Source: Sphingobacteriales bacterium | GTDB taxonomy: Bacteria; Bacteroidota; Bacteroidia; Chitinophagales; Chitinophagaceae | DNA: 43,649 nucleotides | Assembly (NCBI GenBank): GCA_016200915.1 | Contig: JACQDV010000068.1 | Location: forward strand, 1-43,649 | Direction: 5' to 3' | Part shown: piece after piece, positions 8,026 through 18,151 of the stretch | Position numbering within the stretch: position 1 is the first letter of the stretch | How the letters are laid out: each line of letters starts with the position of its first letter | Program-made: the position numbers and the translations under genes | The notes under the pieces: generated by a model | Seen by the model: only the letters and a program-made list of their open reading frames with translations | Database searches by the model: none | Told to the model about the DNA's origin: nothing

Positions 8026-10428
8026 ATGAGGAAATACTTTTATTTTACGCTAACCGCCATTTTATTCAGCTTTATCAGTTCTGCACAGGAATTAAAAATC
8101 AGCTTCAAAGCGATTAACAGCAAGAATGAAGGAATAGCAGCTACCAGTTTTAAAATCACATTAAGAGAAGATTCGCTCAACGTCATTCAAAAGGTTGCAG
8201 ACAATAACGGTGTGGCCTCCTTTACACTTTTACAAAACAAACAATACATTGTTGAGGTAAGTGCGGTGAATTACAACAGTGCTCAAAAAGGTATTACTAT
8301 AACTCCCGGCAAAACAACATTTGTATTTGCACTTACAGATGCTGCTAAAACATTAGCAGAAGTAAAGGTGACCTCTTCCAAACCATTAATGAAACAAGAG
8401 GATGATAAAACGGTTGTTGATCCTGAAAATTTAGCAGCCAGCAGTACCAATGCTTACGAAATCATAGAAAAAACACCGGGGTTGTTTACTGACCAGGATG
8501 GCAATGTTTATTTAAACACCACCACTCCTGCCACCATTTATATTAATGGTAGGGAAATGAAGATGAGTGCAGCCGATATTGCTACCATGCTGAAGAGTTT
8601 ACCACCAAATGCTATTGCGAAGATTGAAATACTGAGAACGCCTTCTGCAAAATATGATGCTTCCGGTGGTGGTGGTATTATTAATATTGTTTTGAAAAAG
8701 GGTGTAAAGATTGGATTAACCGGTACAGTAACTGCCGGTATGAACCAGGGAAAATATGGGAGCCAGTTTGGAGGATTAAATATCAACAACAATAAAGACG
8801 GTAGAAATTTTTATGTCAATCTTAATTACAATCACCGCAATACCTATGATCAAATTCAAACCAACCGTCAGTTAACCGGTGATTCTTTATTGAGCCAGGA
8901 TGCATACACTACTTATCCTTCCAATACCTATTTTGGCAACTATGGATGGTCAAAAGATCTGAACAAAAAATGGGATGTCAGTTTTGATGGCAGGGCAAGT
9001 GTAAATATTTTTGATAACAATACCCTCAATCAAAGCAATATTTATAAAACCAGCACCTCGCAAACAATCTCGAGTGTTTTTTCTGCCGTTAATAATAATG
9101 GTTCGTCTTTTATCGGCAACCAGGGATTTAATTCAAAATATAAAATAGATACGCTGGGTTCTGAATGGACTACTGATATTTCCTACAATTATTCTAAAAG
9201 CAAATCAGACCAGGGTTATCTTAATAGCTTTACTTCCCCTTCTCCAAAAACAATAAATGGCAAAGGTGATATTGATAATACAAGAAATATTTTTACCATT
9301 CAAACTGATTTAAAATGGAAACTCCCCAAAAAATTAGTATTTGAAGCCGGATTAAAATCTTCCTTTCTAAAATTCAACAGCACTACAGATTATCTAATTC
9401 AATCTAATGGAAGCTGGGTTAAAGATGATTTTAGAACCAACTCATTTGTATATAAAGAAAATATTAATGCCGCTTATGTACAGGCAACCAAAACAATTGG
9501 ATCAGTAGTAATAAAAACAGGAACAAGAATAGAGAATACGAACATGAATGGTCATCAGCTGATTCCATTAGACACCTCCTTTAAAGTAAACCGCACTGAT
9601 TTCTTTCCTTATGTTTATATAAGCAGGAAGGTGATGAAGATAGCCGGTTATGATTTGAAAGCATATTTAGTTTACAGAAGAACCATCAGCCGGCCAGTGT
9701 ATGAACAGCTTAATCCTTTTCCAAAGTTTATTGATCAATTCCTGTATGAAATTGGTAACCCGGGCCTGCGGCCACAGTTTACTCAAAACTACGAAGCCAA
9801 TATCAGTGTAGATGAACGTCCCATATTTGCTATTGGTCAAAACTATACTAAAGATATATTTACGAATGTGGTTTATCAATCTGCAGCCAATCAAAGTTTG
9901 GCTTACCGTACTTACGACAATTTAGGAACGAATAAAGAAATTTATTTCCGTGCATTGGGTGCATTACCTCCCGGCAAAAAATATTTCTTTGTGCTGGGTA
10001 CTCAATACAATCACAGCGATTATAACGGACTGTATGAAAACAAACCACTTTCTTTTAAACGTGGCAGCTGGAGCATCTTTACCTTTCACCAGTTAAAGCT
10101 GGATAAACTTTCACAATTATCCTTTCATGGTTTTATACGCTTTAATGGCACACAACAGTTTTATGAGTTGAGCAATTTTGGCATGCTGAATGCCAGCATC
10201 AACCGCCAGTTCATTAAAAAGAAACTGACTATTACACTTAGCATGAGTGATATCTTTTTTACCAACAATAATAACTTCGTTTTAAACCAGGGTTCAGTAA
10301 AAGCTTATGGTTACCGTGAATCTGATACAAGAAGATTTGGCATTAACCTGCGTTACAATTTTGGTATCCGCAAAAAGGAAGAGAACAATAATGTTTTCAG
10401 CGTTGATTCACCAGAGAACAGGAATTAA
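8026..10428 (+). CDS. Outer-membrane beta-barrel protein, TonB-receptor-like (OMP_b-brl_3 family)
   Basis: An 800-residue exported protein. A signal peptide (residues 1-20, ending SSAQ) is followed by a carboxypeptidase-regulatory-like beta-sandwich (about 22-110). Next is a plug-like domain with the stretch EIIEKTPGLFTDQDGN and IEILRTPSAKYDASGGGGIINIVLKKG, then a large barrel of alternating strands that ends with RFGINLRYNFGIRKKE. This matches the Bacteroidota family of outer-membrane beta-barrel proteins related to TonB-dependent receptors but without a SusD partner. No susD or transporter gene lies nearby, so the substrate is unknown. A strong hairpin terminator begins at the stop codon. 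The last 16 residues are hydrophilic, after the barrel. Confidence 0.88.
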   Translation: MRKYFYFTLTAILFSFISSAQELKISFKAINSKNEGIAATSFKITLREDSLNVIQKVADNNGVASFTLLQNKQYIVEVSAVNYNSAQKGITITPGKTTFVFALTDAAKTLAEVKVTSSKPLMKQEDDKTVVDPENLAASSTNAYEIIEKTPGLFTDQDGNVYLNTTTPATIYINGREMKMSAADIATMLKSLPPNAIAKIEILRTPSAKYDASGGGGIINIVLKKGVKIGLTGTVTAGMNQGKYGSQFGGLNINNNKDGRNFYVNLNYNHRNTYDQIQTNRQLTGDSLLSQDAYTTYPSNTYFGNYGWSKDLNKKWDVSFDGRASVNIFDNNTLNQSNIYKTSTSQTISSVFSAVNNNGSSFIGNQGFNSKYKIDTLGSEWTTDISYNYSKSKSDQGYLNSFTSPSPKTINGKGDIDNTRNIFTIQTDLKWKLPKKLVFEAGLKSSFLKFNSTTDYLIQSNGSWVKDDFRTNSFVYKENINAAYVQATKTIGSVVIKTGTRIENTNMNGHQLIPLDTSFKVNRTDFFPYVYISRKVMKIAGYDLKAYLVYRRTISRPVYEQLNPFPKFIDQFLYEIGNPGLRPQFTQNYEANISVDERPIFAIGQNYTKDIFTNVVYQSAANQSLAYRTYDNLGTNKEIYFRALGALPPGKKYFFVLGTQYNHSDYNGLYENKPLSFKRGSWSIFTFHQLKLDKLSQLSFHGFIRFNGTQQFYELSNFGMLNASINRQFIKKKLTITLSMSDIFFTNNNNFVLNQGSVKAYGYRESDTRRFGINLRYNFGIRKKEENNNVFSVDSPENRN

Positions 10429-10462
10429 ATAAGAAAGGCTCTTTACAGAGCCTTTCTTATTT
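10427..10462. terminator. Bidirectional intrinsic terminator
   Basis: A perfect 15-bp stem, 10427-10441 (AAATAAGAAAGGCTC) with 10448-10462, around a 6-nt loop. The A-rich and T-rich arms provide a U-tract in both directions. It serves the barrel gene on the plus strand and the S10 carboxypeptidase on the minus strand, whose stop codon is 5 nt away. Confidence 0.85.
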
Positions 10463-10466
10463 ATAG

Positions 10467-11972
10467 TTATTTCACATTAGAACTTGAATCAAAGAAATCA
10501 TCCACATCTTTTTTAAACTGTATAAGTGAAGGCTTGTGAATATAATACATGTGTCCACCTTCATAATAATGAAAATTTATATTCGGTCTTAACTCTTTTC
10601 TAAGGAACATATGCTCCACATCATATTGTGCAATAAAATATGGTGTGGCAAAATCATAATAGCCACAGCCTACATACACTTTTAAATGAGGATTCTTAGT
10701 CATTGCTTCTCTCAGACTTTCAGCCACATTCAAAAACTGGTTTTGTACATTATTGTAATTCCACGGATAAACCTGTCCGAAAATATTGTACCCTTTTTCT
10801 TCTTTAAAGTTCAGATCTTTTTCAAAGTAATCATTGATCGTTGCTGTAAAGGGTGCATCAATATTTACAAAGGAAGGATCATAACTTACAGTCTCACCGG
10901 CATCATCAAAATCACGACCGGTGAATCTTGCATCTAATCTTCCAATTGTCAACCCATCTTTTCTTCTTAACTCCTTATAAAAGCGGTTTTCTTCCACTCT
11001 TAAATTGGCCTGCAAACAATATTCTTTTGATAAGCCCGTATAATAACTCATCTTCTCAGCTATCTTATCTTTTTCCGCATCACTCATCCAACCACCTTTT
11101 AATAAGGCAGAAGCATATTCACCTAAAGCAAAAGCTTCACTTTCTTTTAGTGATTTCTTTAGATCTGCCTGTAATTCCGGTGCTAATTTTTTATGATACC
11201 AGGCAGCAGCAGTGTAAGATGGAATGTATAAAGCTCTTGGCAAATCATTACCGATATAATAATCATTGGTACCAAAGTTCAACACAGCAGAAATTAAAAG
11301 TATGCCATTGAGATAAATGCGATAATTGTCTTCAAGGAACTTAGACAACCCAGCAGCTCTTGTGGTGCCATAACTTTCTCCTGCTAAATATTTAGGAGAA
11401 CCCCAACGCTCATAACGGGAAAGAAAATGACGGATAAAAGAACCAACAGAAGAAATATCTTCAACATATCCATGAAACTGTTTTGGACTTTCTCCCGATG
11501 CAGCACGACTGAAGCCAGTTGAAACAGGATCAATAAAAACCAGATCAGTTTTATCTAACCAACTATATTCATTGTTGATATACTTATATGGAGGTGCTGT
11601 AGTAGAACCATCATCATTTAACAAAACTCTCCTCGGACCAACGCCACCCATATGCAGCCATACGGATGAAGAACCGGGACCACCATTAAACGTAAAACAG
11701 ATAGGACGTTTTGCAGCATCTTCTCCGTCTTTGTGATAATAAGTAAAAAATACTTTTGCTATAAGCTTTCCCGTATCATTCTTCAAATCTAAGTAACCTG
11801 TATAAGAAGTGTAATCAATCTTCTTTCCACCAATAGTAACGCTGTTTTTTGCAGCTACTGTACTTACACCTGCAGGAGATAATTCTTTAGGGATTTCTTT
11901 AATAACATCTTTCTGGGCTGATAAAATGAAACAGTTGGATAAAGCAAAAAGGCAAATTAAAAGTTTTCTCAT
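10467..11972 (-). CDS. Secreted S10 serine carboxypeptidase-like peptidase
   Basis: A 501-residue exported peptidase of MEROPS family S10. The signal peptide is MRKLLICLFALSNCFILSAQ. Visible landmarks are the oxyanion region GGPGSSSVW, the nucleophile box GESYGTTRA, the acid region YVGCGYYDFATPY and the histidine in EGGHMYY, so the Ser-Asp-His triad is complete. The frame extends three codons upstream to a TTG, but the ATG at 11972 starts a proper signal peptide and is preferred. It probably trims peptides from the C-terminus in the periplasm or outside the cell. It ends at the shared terminator; the alpha/beta hydrolase gene upstream is on the same strand, 74 nt away. Confidence 0.92.
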   Translation of the reverse strand: MRKLLICLFALSNCFILSAQKDVIKEIPKELSPAGVSTVAAKNSVTIGGKKIDYTSYTGYLDLKNDTGKLIAKVFFTYYHKDGEDAAKRPICFTFNGGPGSSSVWLHMGGVGPRRVLLNDDGSTTAPPYKYINNEYSWLDKTDLVFIDPVSTGFSRAASGESPKQFHGYVEDISSVGSFIRHFLSRYERWGSPKYLAGESYGTTRAAGLSKFLEDNYRIYLNGILLISAVLNFGTNDYYIGNDLPRALYIPSYTAAAWYHKKLAPELQADLKKSLKESEAFALGEYASALLKGGWMSDAEKDKIAEKMSYYTGLSKEYCLQANLRVEENRFYKELRRKDGLTIGRLDARFTGRDFDDAGETVSYDPSFVNIDAPFTATINDYFEKDLNFKEEKGYNIFGQVYPWNYNNVQNQFLNVAESLREAMTKNPHLKVYVGCGYYDFATPYFIAQYDVEHMFLRKELRPNINFHYYEGGHMYYIHKPSLIQFKKDVDDFFDSSSNVK

Positions 11973-12046
11973 GTTAGTCAATTTGCCTTCAATTTAAATC
12001 ATTTTACAAAACGTAAACGACCATTTATATAAAACCGTTAATTCTG

Positions 12047-12856
12047 TTAGAAAGAGTGGAATGGCTTTATAAAAAAATCATGAACCGTTTTATTAAAGGC
12101 ATCCCGTTGATCCTGTAAGGTAGAATGAGTGGAGTTTGGAACGATCCATAAATATGCTTTGGGAATATTTTGATAGATGAGCAAAGTGTGTTCGGGTCTT
12201 ATCAGGTCGTGATCGCCTGCAATAACCAATGTTGGGCATTTTATTGCTGATAAATCTTCTATTGCGATGTTTGGTTGAACCTGCATCATGCTTAGTAGCT
12301 TATACTCATTTTTTTCGGCTGCTGATTTGTTAGAAATTTTGTCAAGTTCAGCTAATCTCTTTTTATCGCCATTAACCGATGATTCTACTATTGCTGAAGT
12401 TCCCGGCCAGAGATTAGCCCCAGTTATTGCCAGCTTCTTTACTTTTTTTGAATGATACATCGCTAATAACAATCCATCATTTCCTCCATCACTCCATCCT
12501 AAGATATTTGCTGAATCAATTTTTAATGTATCCATCAATACAGCAATATCATCGGCCATCATTTCATAACTCAAAGAATCAGCGACATCTTTTGTTTTAC
12601 CCTGCGATCGCATATCAGGAACAATCACTTTAAAATACTTAGAAAAATATCCAATATTCATTCTGAAGTCAGAGATTGATCCACCATTACCATGTATCAT
12701 CAGTAATGGTTCACCTTTTCCATAGATCTCACAATACATTTTTATTCCACGAAAAGTATAATATTTACCTGCTGCTTTATTGTTTCCGTAAACGATATTT
12801 TGGGCTGATGATTTTAGACTGATCAAAAACAAAAAGGGCAACAACAAATTTCGCAT
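12047..12856 (-). CDS. Exported alpha/beta hydrolase
   Basis: A 269-residue alpha/beta-fold hydrolase with a signal peptide (residues 1-18, ending SSAQ). The oxyanion loop is MIHGNGGSISDF, the nucleophile elbow is GWSDGGNDG (Ser), the acid is in VIAGDHDLIRPEH and the histidine is in NSTHSTLQ. The layout is that of small esterases, lactonases and epoxide-hydrolase-like enzymes, and the substrate is unknown. The DGG after the nucleophile Ser and the short cap are common in Bacteroidota members. It lies in the same direction as the S10 peptidase and may be co-transcribed with it, since no terminator separates them. Confidence 0.85.
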   Translation of the reverse strand: MRNLLLPFLFLISLKSSAQNIVYGNNKAAGKYYTFRGIKMYCEIYGKGEPLLMIHGNGGSISDFRMNIGYFSKYFKVIVPDMRSQGKTKDVADSLSYEMMADDIAVLMDTLKIDSANILGWSDGGNDGLLLAMYHSKKVKKLAITGANLWPGTSAIVESSVNGDKKRLAELDKISNKSAAEKNEYKLLSMMQVQPNIAIEDLSAIKCPTLVIAGDHDLIRPEHTLLIYQNIPKAYLWIVPNSTHSTLQDQRDAFNKTVHDFFIKPFHSF

Positions 12857-12918
12857 TCAACTATTCTTTTGCCCAATATAGTACAAAAGAGAAGAAAAGA
12901 TTAAAGGCAAATTTTAAA

Positions 12919-13905
12919 TTAATCGTTAATCAGTTTCTTTAAACCGGATTCAGCAGAATTAAGTATTTGAGTGGAATTATCAATAATGATCTTATTGACG
13001 AAAGTATTTTTTGAACTCTCATTAACTTTCACATGAATAGAATAAGCTCCCTGGCTGTAGCACCTTGCCCGGTCGCCATTACCGGTTAAATAATATCCAA
13101 ATGAACGGGGAATAATGAAGCTTCTTCCATCCAGCAAGTTCCCCTTAAGCTTTTGATAGTAATCTGTATAGCCTGGTGCAGATTTATCTAATGGGGCGTC
13201 TCTCAGCAACAAATAAAATTTACCCAGCAGTACATTGTCAAACAACTGTCCCATTTCATTTACATAGGATGAATAGAAACTAATTTCCATATCCATATTA
13301 ATGTTTTGTTTGGCACCTTTGGCAATCTTTGCTTTGGCATAACGAATATCAATATCTTTTACCCGTAGCCTGAAAACAGCGTTATTAATAATTTCATATT
13401 CATTAGCAGTATCTAAAACAAAAGTGGCTTTTAATGCAGTATCTTCTTTTCCATCCGCAGTTTTAAAAGTTCTTACTAATGTAAATCCGTGAAATTGCAT
13501 TCCTACCGGATCAAACATTGATTCTGTTGAAAGCTGATCGTAGAAATATAATTTAGTCAGTGCAAAATCATAACCTGCAGTATATTTCTTTTTATCATTA
13601 TCAATCATCTTCTTGACACCATTGGTTGCCAGAGAAACTAATCCACCTAACATGGGAGCTATAGGCAAAGCATGTTCTGCATTAAGATTACCAGCAGAAG
13701 AATCAGGAATACGCTGTGCCATTCTTTTTTTAAAATCCGGTATTCTTTGAGCGGATAGTTTGTTGTAATCAATCACATCTCTTTTTTCTTTTACCTGCAT
13801 TTCCAGTTTCTCTTCATTGGCAGCATAACCTAATTTGGATCCACTGCAGGAAATTAATTGCAGAAACACAATTGTGGCTGGTAAAAAAGTAAAAAGCTTT
13901 TTCAT
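12919..13905 (-). CDS. Lipoprotein of unknown function
   Basis: A 328-residue predicted lipoprotein. From the ATG at 13905 the N-terminus is a basic MKK, a hydrophobic stretch and the lipobox LISC, with Cys as the mature first residue. The frame runs 19 codons further upstream to a TTG, but that would put a hydrophilic leader before the signal peptide. The mature part contains a GLVSLATNGVKKMIDNDKKK segment, then mixed strands with several aromatic residues, and FDVNDKK-like charged stretches. I recognise no domain. It lies 65 nt after a methyltransferase gene on the same strand, so joint transcription is possible, with no functional link evident. Confidence 0.75.
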   Translation of the reverse strand: MKKLFTFLPATIVFLQLISCSGSKLGYAANEEKLEMQVKEKRDVIDYNKLSAQRIPDFKKRMAQRIPDSSAGNLNAEHALPIAPMLGGLVSLATNGVKKMIDNDKKKYTAGYDFALTKLYFYDQLSTESMFDPVGMQFHGFTLVRTFKTADGKEDTALKATFVLDTANEYEIINNAVFRLRVKDIDIRYAKAKIAKGAKQNINMDMEISFYSSYVNEMGQLFDNVLLGKFYLLLRDAPLDKSAPGYTDYYQKLKGNLLDGRSFIIPRSFGYYLTGNGDRARCYSQGAYSIHVKVNESSKNTFVNKIIIDNSTQILNSAESGLKKLIND

Positions 13906-13970
13906 TGAAAACCTTTTTATAAATATAGCTTGTTTGGGGAAATGAAAAGATACCGTATTCAAGGTATTTT

Positions 13971-14678
13971 CTACAGGTTCTGTTGTTTTTCTAACTGCAG
14001 CATGATATGAAAATTGTCCGGTTCCAGTTTATTGGCTATTGCAAATCCTGTTTGTCGGAATTGTTTAATAGTAGTTTCTAAATCAGAAGGAAAGTCATAC
14101 CGGCTAACATGATTACAGATGAGTTCATACTCTGCAGCGTTTAATTCCGTCCACTTATTTTTCATTATTGAAAAATATTGATTCAAATAGCCATCACGGT
14201 CAAAACCGGTTTTACGAAAGATATCCCTATAAATCATCTGGCCACCGGCATTCAATAATTTAAAACAAGCCTCATACATTTTTATTTTGTCATTATCCTG
14301 CAAATGATGAATAGCAAAGCCGGCATGAATAATATCAAATGTTTTTGTTTCCTGCTGAATCAGCTCCAGCATATCGCCCTGCTTTAATTCAACATCAAAA
14401 GATAATTGACATAAATTATCTGAAGCTATTTGTAAAGCTGGTGCTGACAAATCATAACCTGTATATGAGTTGATGGATTGGCCTTGCAAAACTGGTTTCA
14501 AAAAACCTGCATCACCACAGCCAATATCTAATACATCAATAGCTCGTTGTTTAAGCTCGTCAAATACTTTAGTAACCATCCTGGTAAACTCAGCATGGTA
14601 CATGTAATTCAACCGAACCACCTTCTGATAAAGATTCCAGTTATCGGAAAATATTTTGGCTGAGTTATTATCCTGCAT
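13971..14678 (-). CDS. Class I SAM-dependent methyltransferase
   Basis: A 235-residue cytosolic protein with a standard Rossmann methyltransferase core. Motif I is VLDIGCGDAGF (about residues 63-73), the acidic residue after strand 2 is in YTGYDLSAPAL, the QGDML motif follows, and motif IV is IIHAGFAIHHLQDNDK. A C-terminal part (about 165-235) has YDFPSDLETTIKQFRQTGF and NFHIMLQLEK, as in small-molecule methyltransferases that place a lid over the active site. The substrate is unknown. Upstream lie a GC-rich dispersed repeat and the terminator of the preceding gene, so it begins its own transcription unit. Confidence 0.88.
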   Translation of the reverse strand: MQDNNSAKIFSDNWNLYQKVVRLNYMYHAEFTRMVTKVFDELKQRAIDVLDIGCGDAGFLKPVLQGQSINSYTGYDLSAPALQIASDNLCQLSFDVELKQGDMLELIQQETKTFDIIHAGFAIHHLQDNDKIKMYEACFKLLNAGGQMIYRDIFRKTGFDRDGYLNQYFSIMKNKWTELNAAEYELICNHVSRYDFPSDLETTIKQFRQTGFAIANKLEPDNFHIMLQLEKQQNL

Positions 14679-14700
14679 CAGCTAAAATTAAAGTATTTAA

Positions 14701-14730
14701 CCCACCCTGGCCCCTCCGGGGAGGGGAAAT
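14701..14730. repeat. GC-rich dispersed repeat (CCCCTCC/GGAGGGG type)
   Basis: CCCACCCTGG, then CCCCTCC, CG, GGAGGGG. It shares the CCCACCC lead and the CCCCTCC/GGAGGGG hairpin with the centre of the element at 5870-6012, and more loosely with the repeat inside the serine-hydrolase gene at 19088-19132. It stands out from the AT-rich surroundings. Confidence 0.6.
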
Positions 14731-14732
14731 AA

Positions 14733-14762
14733 AAAACCGTCACGCCTTGGGCGTAACGGTTT
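14733..14762 (-). terminator. Intrinsic terminator of the clpB/DsbA-fold transcription unit
   Basis: The arms AACCGTCACGCC and GGCGTAACGGTT pair with one mismatch (a wobble pair in RNA) around a TTG loop. On the minus strand the stem is followed by TTTTTTATTT. It lies 22 nt past the stop of the DsbA-fold gene. Confidence 0.82.
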
Positions 14763-14783
14763 GACAAAACAATTTATAAAGAC

Positions 14784-15362
14784 TTATGCCCTTTGCTTAA
14801 CAGGCTTGGCTGTCGTTTTCTTTTTACTCTTACGAAGTGCTGCGTCAATTTCTTTACGCAGGTTTTCATAAGTTGGTTTACCTGTAACAGGTTCACCGTT
14901 TACAAAGAAAGCAGGTAATTGTTTAACACCATTATCTCTTGCTTCCCGTATATCATCCTGTACCTGCCAGCCGAATGTACCATTCACTAAATCATCCAAA
15001 AAGTTCTTGCGTTTAACACCAGCATCTTTGGACAATAATTTTAAACTGGTAACACCAAGGGTACGACGGTTGGCAAAAAGAATATTATGCATTTCCCAAA
15101 ACTTACCATCCTGGGCAGCAGCCACAGCAGCCTCACTGGCTTTCAGGCTGCGCTGGTGAACCAATGTTTGGGGGAAGTGACGGAAATTGAATCTTATCTT
15201 TCCTTCATATTCTTCCAGCAATTGTTTTACTACCTCATTGGCCTTAGCACAATCATCATTTTCGTATTCACCAAACTCCATTAAGGTTACTGAAGCATTT
15301 TTTTCCCCAACAAATATTTCGCTGGGTGGAATAATAATCAGTTCATCTTTTTTAAATGCCAT
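14784..15362 (-). CDS. DsbA-fold (Thioredoxin_4) protein lacking the catalytic CxxC
   Basis: A 192-residue protein without a signal peptide, so probably cytosolic. The whole chain reads as the DsbA-like domain often fused to or found beside NhaA antiporters: VTLMEFGEYEN, FNFRHFPQTLVHQ, AAVAAAQDGKFWEMHNILF, and the cis-Pro loop VKQLPAFFVNG (Pro150). Where relatives have CPYC, this protein has N35-D-D-C38, and Cys38 is its only cysteine, so disulfide exchange by the usual dithiol route is not possible. The C-terminal 15 residues are lysine-rich. It lies 54 nt after clpB on the same strand and before a clear terminator, so it is probably made together with the ClpB disaggregase. A chaperone-like or monothiol role is inference. 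Confidence 0.85.
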   Translation of the reverse strand: MAFKKDELIIIPPSEIFVGEKNASVTLMEFGEYENDDCAKANEVVKQLLEEYEGKIRFNFRHFPQTLVHQRSLKASEAAVAAAQDGKFWEMHNILFANRRTLGVTSLKLLSKDAGVKRKNFLDDLVNGTFGWQVQDDIREARDNGVKQLPAFFVNGEPVTGKPTYENLRKEIDAALRKSKKKTTAKPVKQRA

Positions 15363-15416
15363 AACTATATGTTTTTTCCTCCCTCCTGTTTATTATCCAG
15401 GCCGGGTTTATATTAA

Positions 15417-18083
15417 TTAAGCTGTTTTCTCTTTTTTGGTTTTGGTATTGACTGCTGCTTGATTAGTCTGGGTACTGTTGGCGGTGGAATCGTTCCTGAA
15501 AACAACCGTGTTGTCAAATACATCTACCAATACGGGCAGTGTTTTATCGATTTCGCCCGCCAAGATACGCCTACTCAGCTGATTTACCATCTCTTTTTGA
15601 ATCAATCTTTTCAACGGTCTTGCACCATATTGAATATCAAAGCCTTGCTCAGCCAGGTACTCCACCAGGTAATCACTGAATTCGAGGGTCATTCCGTTCT
15701 GAGCCACCATTTTTTTAAGGTTGGCCAGCTGTATCTTAATAATGCCCAGCACCTCTTTTTTCAACAGCGGCTGGAACATGATTATCTCATCCACCCGGTT
15801 CAGAAACTCGGGCCGGATAGTTTCCTTCAGCAAATTAACAACCTCCTGTTTTGTTTGTTCAACAATCTGTGTAATGTTTTTGTCATTTACCTTTTCAAAA
15901 TTCTCCTGGATGATATGACTGCCGAGGTTACTGGTCATGATGATGATGGTGTTCTTAAAATTCACCACACGGCCTTTATTATCAGTTAAACGGCCATCAT
16001 CCAACACTTGCAATAACACATTCCAAACATCCGGGTGAGCTTTTTCTATTTCATCTAACAACACCACACTATAAGGCTTGCGACGAACGGATTCAGTTAA
16101 CTGGCCACCTTCCTCATAACCCACATAACCTGGAGGAGCACCTACTAAACGGCTTACGGTATGTTTTTCCTGGTACTCACTCATATCAATTCTCGTCATC
16201 ATCGTTTCATCATCAAACAAATATTCAGCTAATGCTTTTGCCAGTTCTGTTTTACCAACACCAGTAGTGCCAAGAAAGATAAATGAACCAATTGGTTTGC
16301 GTGGGTCGCTTAATCCTGCACGGCTTCGGCGAATAGCATCAGCCACAGCAGTGATGGCTTCATCCTGACCCATTACTCTTTCATGCAGATGTTCCTCCAG
16401 GTGTAACAATTTTTCTCTTTCACTCTGCATCATCTTCGTAACCGGAATACCAGTCATCTTCGCAATATTCTCCGCAATATCTTCTGCATCTACTTCTTCT
16501 TTCAGCAAACGTTTTTCACTGCTTGTTGCTAACTCTTTGCTCAGCTTTTGAATAACAGTTTCCTGTTCTTTTATTTTACCATAACGTATCTCTGCTACTT
16601 TACCATACTCTCCGTTACGTTCTGCCTGCTCTGCTTCTAATTTTAAATTTTCAATTGCAGCTTTTGCATTCTGTACTTTCTCCACCAGTTCTTTTTCTTC
16701 TTTCCATTTAGCTTTGAAAGTATCTCTTTCCACAGCCAGGTTAGCTATCTCTGTACTGAGCTCTTTTAACTTCACTTCATCATTTTCTCTTTTGATAGCT
16801 TCTCTTTCAATTTCCAGTTGACGGATTTGACGTTCGAGTTTATCCAGTTCTTCCGGCATAGAATTCATTTCCAAACGAAGTTTCGCTGCACTTTCATCAA
16901 TCAAATCAATGGCTTTATCAGGGAGAAATCTGTCCGTGATATAACGATGAGATAATTCTACCGCAGCAATGATTGCTTCGTCTTTAATACGAACATGATG
17001 GTGCGTTTCATAACGGTCTTTCAATCCACGAAGAATGGATATCGCATCATCTACACTTGGCTCATCAATCATCACCTTCTGGAAACGACGTTCTAATGCT
17101 TTATCTTTTTCAAAATATTTTTGATACTCGTTTAAAGTAGTAGCACCTATTGCCCTGAGTTCACCTCTTGCCAATGCAGGTTTCAAAATATTAGCAGCAT
17201 CCATCGCTCCTTCGCCACCACCGGCACCTACCAGTGTATGTATTTCATCAATGAATAACAATATTTCACCTTCACTGGTGCTTACTTCTTTTACCACACC
17301 TTTCAATCTTTCCTCAAACTCGCCTTTATATTTTGCACCGGCAATCAATTGTCCCATATCCAGTGCATAAATGATTTTTGATTTGAGGTTCTCAGGTACA
17401 TCTCCATTTACAATACGCATAGCTAATCCTTCGGCGATGGCTGTTTTACCAACACCGGGTTCACCTACTAATAGCGGGTTATTCTTACTTCTGCGGGAAA
17501 GAATATGTAATGTTCTTCTTATCTCTTCATCACGACCAATCACCGGGTCAAGCTTACCTTGTCTTGCCAGTTCATTTAAATTCTTTGCATATTTATTTAA
17601 TGCATTGAATTGCGTTTCCTGTGTTTGAGATTTGATGGTATCACCTTTGCGCAAATCTTTAATAGCTGCTATCAAACCTTTCTCAGTAAGTCCGGCCTCC
17701 TTCAACAGTTTGGCTGTGTTATCACCAACTTGTAATAAAGCCAGCAGAATATGTTCTACACTCACAAACTCATCGCCAAATGGTTTTAAGTTATTGGTTG
17801 CTTTCAGCAAAGCAGTATTTGCATCTCTGCCCAGCATTTGAGCAGCAGTATTACCGGCATTTACTTTAGGCAGTCGATTGATACTTTCATCTAATTTATT
17901 TTCCAGCACATTTACAGTTACATTGTTTTTCTTCAACAGAAACTCAACCGGCGAATCTTCATCACTCAGCAATGCTTTGAGAATATGCTCGGTTTCAATA
18001 TTGGTATTATTATTATTAAAAGCAACCTGTTGCGATGCGGCTATCGCTTCCTGTGCTTTTATGGTATAATTATTTAAATTCAT
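15417..18083 (-). CDS. clpB: ClpB disaggregase (Hsp100, class I AAA+)
   Basis: An 888-residue ATP-driven chaperone that threads proteins out of aggregates with DnaK. It has an N-domain of two Clp repeats (1-145), AAA1 with Walker A GEPGVGKT and Walker B LLFIDEIH, and a coiled-coil middle domain rich in K/E/R (about 405-520), which separates ClpB from ClpA and ClpC. AAA2 has [17 protein letters not shown], and the GYVG pore loop. The C-terminal tail is a short Lys/Thr-rich extension. No IGF/L ClpP-binding loop is evident. The ATG at 18083 is preferred over an in-frame TTG three codons upstream. It is probably heat-shock regulated, but I see no CIRCE element or other operator in the 68 nt upstream. 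Confidence 0.97.
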   Translation of the reverse strand: MNLNNYTIKAQEAIAASQQVAFNNNNTNIETEHILKALLSDEDSPVEFLLKKNNVTVNVLENKLDESINRLPKVNAGNTAAQMLGRDANTALLKATNNLKPFGDEFVSVEHILLALLQVGDNTAKLLKEAGLTEKGLIAAIKDLRKGDTIKSQTQETQFNALNKYAKNLNELARQGKLDPVIGRDEEIRRTLHILSRRSKNNPLLVGEPGVGKTAIAEGLAMRIVNGDVPENLKSKIIYALDMGQLIAGAKYKGEFEERLKGVVKEVSTSEGEILLFIDEIHTLVGAGGGEGAMDAANILKPALARGELRAIGATTLNEYQKYFEKDKALERRFQKVMIDEPSVDDAISILRGLKDRYETHHHVRIKDEAIIAAVELSHRYITDRFLPDKAIDLIDESAAKLRLEMNSMPEELDKLERQIRQLEIEREAIKRENDEVKLKELSTEIANLAVERDTFKAKWKEEKELVEKVQNAKAAIENLKLEAEQAERNGEYGKVAEIRYGKIKEQETVIQKLSKELATSSEKRLLKEEVDAEDIAENIAKMTGIPVTKMMQSEREKLLHLEEHLHERVMGQDEAITAVADAIRRSRAGLSDPRKPIGSFIFLGTTGVGKTELAKALAEYLFDDETMMTRIDMSEYQEKHTVSRLVGAPPGYVGYEEGGQLTESVRRKPYSVVLLDEIEKAHPDVWNVLLQVLDDGRLTDNKGRVVNFKNTIIIMTSNLGSHIIQENFEKVNDKNITQIVEQTKQEVVNLLKETIRPEFLNRVDEIIMFQPLLKKEVLGIIKIQLANLKKMVAQNGMTLEFSDYLVEYLAEQGFDIQYGARPLKRLIQKEMVNQLSRRILAGEIDKTLPVLVDVFDNTVVFRNDSTANSTQTNQAAVNTKTKKEKTA

Positions 18084-18151
18084 AATAGACAAATTTGTTT
18101 TGCGTTAAACCTTAAGCTCAAAAGCCAATCCAAAGAGCCAATTCAGCAATT

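Noticed and set aside
15459-15989. Long open frame (176 codons) antisense to clpB
   Set aside because: It lies wholly inside a highly conserved gene and has no domain; such antisense frames follow from codon bias.
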